This document shows, one piece after another, positions 61,302-64,000 of a stretch of 64,000 nucleotides of DNA (positions within the stretch are counted from its first letter, which is position 1; every line of letters begins with the position of its first letter). Position numbers and translations under genes: made by a program. The DNA comes from Streptomyces viridochromogenes DSM 40736. Its GTDB lineage: Bacteria; Actinomycetota; Actinomycetes; Streptomycetales; Streptomycetaceae. Below the pieces are notes generated by a model, which saw nothing but the letters and a program-made list of their open reading frames with translations, searched no databases and was not told the DNA's origin. The stretch is taken from contig NZ_GG657757.1 of assembly GCF_000158955.1 (NCBI RefSeq), positions 5,757,981 to 5,821,980 on the forward strand, written 5' to 3'.

Positions 61302-63022
61302 GTGCGCATCGGACTGCTTACCGAGGGTGGCTATCCGTACGTGAGCGGTGACGCCAGGCTCTGGTGCGACCGGCTGGTGCGCGGGCTCGGACAGCACGAG
61401 TTCGACGTCTACGCGCTCAGCCGCAGCGAACACCAGGAGGACGAGGGCTGGATCCCGTTGCCCCCGCATGTCCGCAGGGTGCGCACCGCGCCGCTGTGGA
61501 TGGCCGAGGACGACGGAGTGGTCCTCGGCCGCCGTGCCCGTCGGCGGTTCACCGAGTGCTTCGGCGAACTGGCGGCCGTGCTGTGCGGGGTGTCCGGAGG
61601 CGCTCCAGCGGCTGCCGAAGGACCCTCAGGGACGGCGCGGACCCCCGAGGCGGACCGTTTCGCCAACGCGCTGTACGGGCTGGCCGAACTCGCCCGCGAG
61701 GAGGGCGGACTGGCAGGAGCGCTCCGCTCCGAGACAGCCGTCCGCACGCTCGAACGCGCCTGTCGTGCGCCCGGCGCACACCGGGCTGCACGCGAGGCCC
61801 GGGTGCCGGATCTGCTCGCCGTGGCCGGACAGCTGGAACGCGCCCTGCGCCCGCTCTCCCTCGACTGGTACGAGGACGACGGGCTGGGCACGGTCGACCT
61901 CTGCCACGCCGCGTCCGGCGGCACCGCCGCCCTGCCGGGCCTGTTGGCCCGGCACTTCACCGGCGTGCCCCTGCTGGTGACCGAGTACGGCGTGCGCCTG
62001 CGGACGCACTACCTCACCGCCCCGGACGCCCCACCCGCCGTGCGGTCCCTGCTGGCGGCCTTCCACAACAGACTCGCGACCGAGGCCTACGCACGCGCCG
62101 TCCTCGTCACGGCCGGCAACGCCCACGCCCGCCGCTGGCAGGAGCGCTGTGGCGCCGACCGCGAGAAGCTCCGCACCGTCCACCCCGGCATGGACGCCCG
62201 GCCCTTCGCGGACGTCGGCGAGTCCCCGGAGTGTGCCGACCCGGGCACGCTCGTCTGGGTCGGGCGCGTCGAGCCCGCCAAGGACCTGGTCTCGCTGCTG
62301 CACGCCTTCGCGGAGATCCGCAAGCGGGAGCCCGCGACGCGCCTGCGCATCGTCGGAGCGCCCACCGGCCCCGAGGGCACGGCCTACCTCGGCCACTGCC
62401 GGACACTGGCCGCCCAGCTCTTCCCCGACGAGGCCGACGGCCCGCACACCGCCGGCGACAACCCGGTGTCCTTCGAGGAGATCGGCGGGCCGGAGCTCCC
62501 CGCCCGCTCCGACGCTACGCCTCGGGCGCCGTGACGGTCCTGTCCAGCGTCGTCGAGGGCTTCCCGATCGGCCTCGTCGAGGCCATGCTCTGCGGGCGCG
62601 CGACGGTGTCGACCGACGTCGGCGCGGTCGTCGAGGTCATCGGAGGCACCGGCCTCGTCGTCCCGCCCCGCAACCCCAGGGCGCTCGCCGAGGCGTGCGT
62701 GGCGTTGCTGCGCGACCCCGAACGCCGTGCGCGCCTGGGTGCCGCCGCCCGCGCCCGTGCCCTCGAACTGTTCACGGTCGAGCAGAACATCGAGGCATTT
62801 CACGGCATTTACCTCGAGATCGTTTCGCGCACCCCGGTCCGCCGCGTCGTCCTCGACCAGGCGGGGGAGCCGCTGCCCTTCGCCCACCCCGCCGAGGCCC
62901 ACGTCCCCGTCCGCTGGTCGGCTTCGACATCCCCGCTCGCCGCTCGGAGCGCCCCCGGCTGGGCGATGGACCGACCCGTACGAGACGCCGGCCCCGTCCC
63001 GGCCCCGGAGGGAGCACGATGA
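61302..63022 (+). pseudogene. Frameshifted PelF-like GT4 glycosyltransferase
   Basis: From GTG 61302 (MRIGLLTEGGYPYVSGDARLWCDRLVRGL) the first frame has the DUF3492 N-terminal domain of PelF-type glycosyltransferases and the start of the GT-B C-domain (LVWVGRVEPAKDLVSLLHAF). It goes out of frame after FEEIGGPELP. The remainder, SGAVTVLSSVVEGFPIGLVEAMLCGRATVSTDVGAVVEVIGGTGLVVPPRN, with the catalytic E-x7-E-like motif, is in another frame to 63022. One missing base between 62515 and 62516 (GACGC-TACGCC) explains it; repaired length is about 573 residues. Its 3' end overlaps the next gene by 4 bp, which argues the gene was recently functional. Probably builds an exopolysaccharide. Confidence 0.82.
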
Positions 63023-64000
63023 ACGACTTGGACGAACTGGGCCGCCCCGGGGCGTGGGACTCCGACCCGGAGCAGGCGCTGAGCCCCGTGACCACGGACC
63101 CGGCCGCCGCGGAGAAGACCACCGGCCGCGGACCGGCCGCCACGCGGCGCGGTGCCGCCGACCCCGTCAAGGCGCTGATGCACCGCCACCGCGAGCTGTG
63201 CGAACGCGCGGTGGACCCCCTCGAGATCGCGGCAGGCCTGGAAGCGCACGGCCTCACCGACCGGTCCGCCGCCCGCTTCCGCCACCGGGACGTCTTCTCG
63301 CTGGCGGAGGAGATGTTCGCGCGAGTGTCCCGGAACGGGGACGGGCCCCGGCCCGCCACGCCCGACGGCCCAGGGGTGCGCGCCGGCTGGGTCCTCCTGA
63401 CTCTCCTGCCCGGCACGCTGTGCGCCGCCGCCGTGACCGCCACGCACCTCGCCCACGGCCGGTCCCGCCTCCTCGCGGTGGCCGCCGGCACTCTCGCCGT
63501 GGCCCTGGCCCTCCGCGCCGCCTCACGCCGCGGCCCCCTGAGTCCGAGCGACCGCGCCACCCCCCGCCCGACCGGCGCGTGGGTCTGCTGGCTCCTCGCC
63601 TACTCCCTCCTGGGTGACGGCCTGCTCCGCAGCGCCGTCGCCGGAGGCCCCGACGGCCTGCCCACCGGCACGGCCGACGGCCCCTGGCCGCTCACCGCCG
63701 CCCCCGTCCTGGCCCTCACCCTGGCCTGCGCGCCCGCGGCCTGGACGGCCCACCTCTTCACCGCCCGCGCCCGCCGCAAGCTCGCGGCGAGCCGCGGCCT
63801 GGAGGACTTCGCCGCCGCGGTACGACCGCTGCTCCTCGGCGCCTTCGCCCTGTTCCTGGGCGCCCTGACGGCGCTGCTCACCCTCTGCACCGCGGTCCTC
63901 GACGAACCCTCGGCCTACGCGGAGGTCCTCACCCTCGGCGCCCTCCTCTTCCTGGCCCGCCTCCTCACCACCCACGGCTTCACGTACGCCCCGGCCGTGG
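63019..64000 (+). CDS. Large polytopic membrane protein, 3' end outside the window
   Basis: Starts at ATG 63019, overlapping the glycosyltransferase stop, and stays open for 327 codons to the window edge. About 115 polar residues (GRPGAWDSDPEQALSPVTTD, VKALMHRHRELCERAVDPLEIAAGLEAHGLTDRSAARFRHRDVFSLAEEMFARV) precede at least six hydrophobic segments (from GWVLLTLLPGTLCAAAVTATHLA onward). The coupling to a PelF-like enzyme, which in Gram-negatives pairs with the membrane protein PelG, suggests an export or flippase-like partner, but I see no clear PelG similarity. Incomplete. Confidence 0.82.
   Translation, partial: MNDLDELGRPGAWDSDPEQALSPVTTDPAAAEKTTGRGPAATRRGAADPVKALMHRHRELCERAVDPLEIAAGLEAHGLTDRSAARFRHRDVFSLAEEMFARVSRNGDGPRPATPDGPGVRAGWVLLTLLPGTLCAAAVTATHLAHGRSRLLAVAAGTLAVALALRAASRRGPLSPSDRATPRPTGAWVCWLLAYSLLGDGLLRSAVAGGPDGLPTGTADGPWPLTAAPVLALTLACAPAAWTAHLFTARARRKLAASRGLEDFAAAVRPLLLGAFALFLGALTALLTLCTAVLDEPSAYAEVLTLGALLFLARLLTTHGFTYAPAV

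Noticed and set aside
59067..61469. 800-codon open frame opposite the fused ABC ATPase
   Set aside because: Antisense shadow; the + strand has both Walker A and B motif sets.
1..64000. tRNA, rRNA, CRISPR arrays, insertion sequences and prophage genes
   Set aside because: Looked for; no cloverleaf with TTCGA loop, no spaced direct repeats of CRISPR size, and no transposase, integrase or phage structural motifs were recognised.

Overview
The window is a stretch of the core chromosome of a Streptomyces-type actinomycete. The DNA is very GC-rich with strong G/C at third codon positions. GTG and TTG starts are frequent, and genes often overlap by 4 bp (ATGA/GTGA). Actinobacterial markers are present: mycothiol deacetylase MshB, a WhiJ-like Xre/DUF397/ATPase cluster, a 7Fe ferredoxin next to DapC, and DUF3107, DUF3117 and DUF3152 proteins. 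No prophage, insertion sequence, CRISPR array, rRNA or tRNA gene was recognised.

Layout. 0-6.3 kb: a release-factor-like protein, an S9 dipeptidyl peptidase, and a divergent WhiJ-like cluster. 6.5-12.1 kb: a frameshifted HTH gene, a Uma2 nuclease-fold protein, mshB with a membrane partner, and a frameshifted collagen-like/peptidoglycan-binding membrane protein. 12.3-15.7 kb: a DrrAB-type exporter translationally coupled to a two-component system. 15.8-25.4 kb: a SirB1-like protein, a GNAT protein, fdxA-dapC, a small secreted protein, a transglycosylase-like protein, dapE, a LOG-family protein, a FolP2-like protein, a DivIVA-domain protein and tag. 25.5-32.6 kb: an enoyl-CoA hydratase under a TetR-type palindrome, DUF3117, an O-methyltransferase, and the envelope-stress set sigE-rseA-htrA-tatB. 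32.8-41.7 kb: mrp, DUF1003, an MgtE-N/CBS protein, a lipoprotein, corA, a SUFU-domain protein and an MFS exporter. 41.8-46.6 kb: a zinc-ribbon protein, a PHP phosphoesterase, MarC, a 50-residue peptide, a NYN nuclease and a hydrolase. 46.7-55.5 kb: a RhlE-like helicase with a long repetitive basic tail, a ferritin-like protein, DUF3107, a TetR regulator, a hydrolase and a DUF3152 metalloprotease. 55.5-61.2 kb: a short Cys-Cys leader ORF ahead of a four-gene oligopeptide-type ABC importer. 61.3-64 kb: a frameshifted PelF-like glycosyltransferase and a large membrane protein that runs off the window.

Gene order from mshB to corA, and from the helicase to the DUF3152 gene, matches the Mycobacterium tuberculosis order as I recall it (Rv1170-Rv1239 and Rv3207-Rv3211). 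Most of the window is therefore ancient actinobacterial core. The parts that look special to this strain are the 138-bp duplication in htrA, the repetitive helicase tail, three apparent single-base frameshifts, and scattered copies of a Streptomyces intergenic repeat.

The most interesting candidate is at 55,493-55,621. A good promoter places the predicted transcription start at the ATG of a 30-codon ORF ending Cys-Cys-stop. This resembles the leaderless polycysteine attenuators known from mycobacteria, but here it would control a peptide importer.
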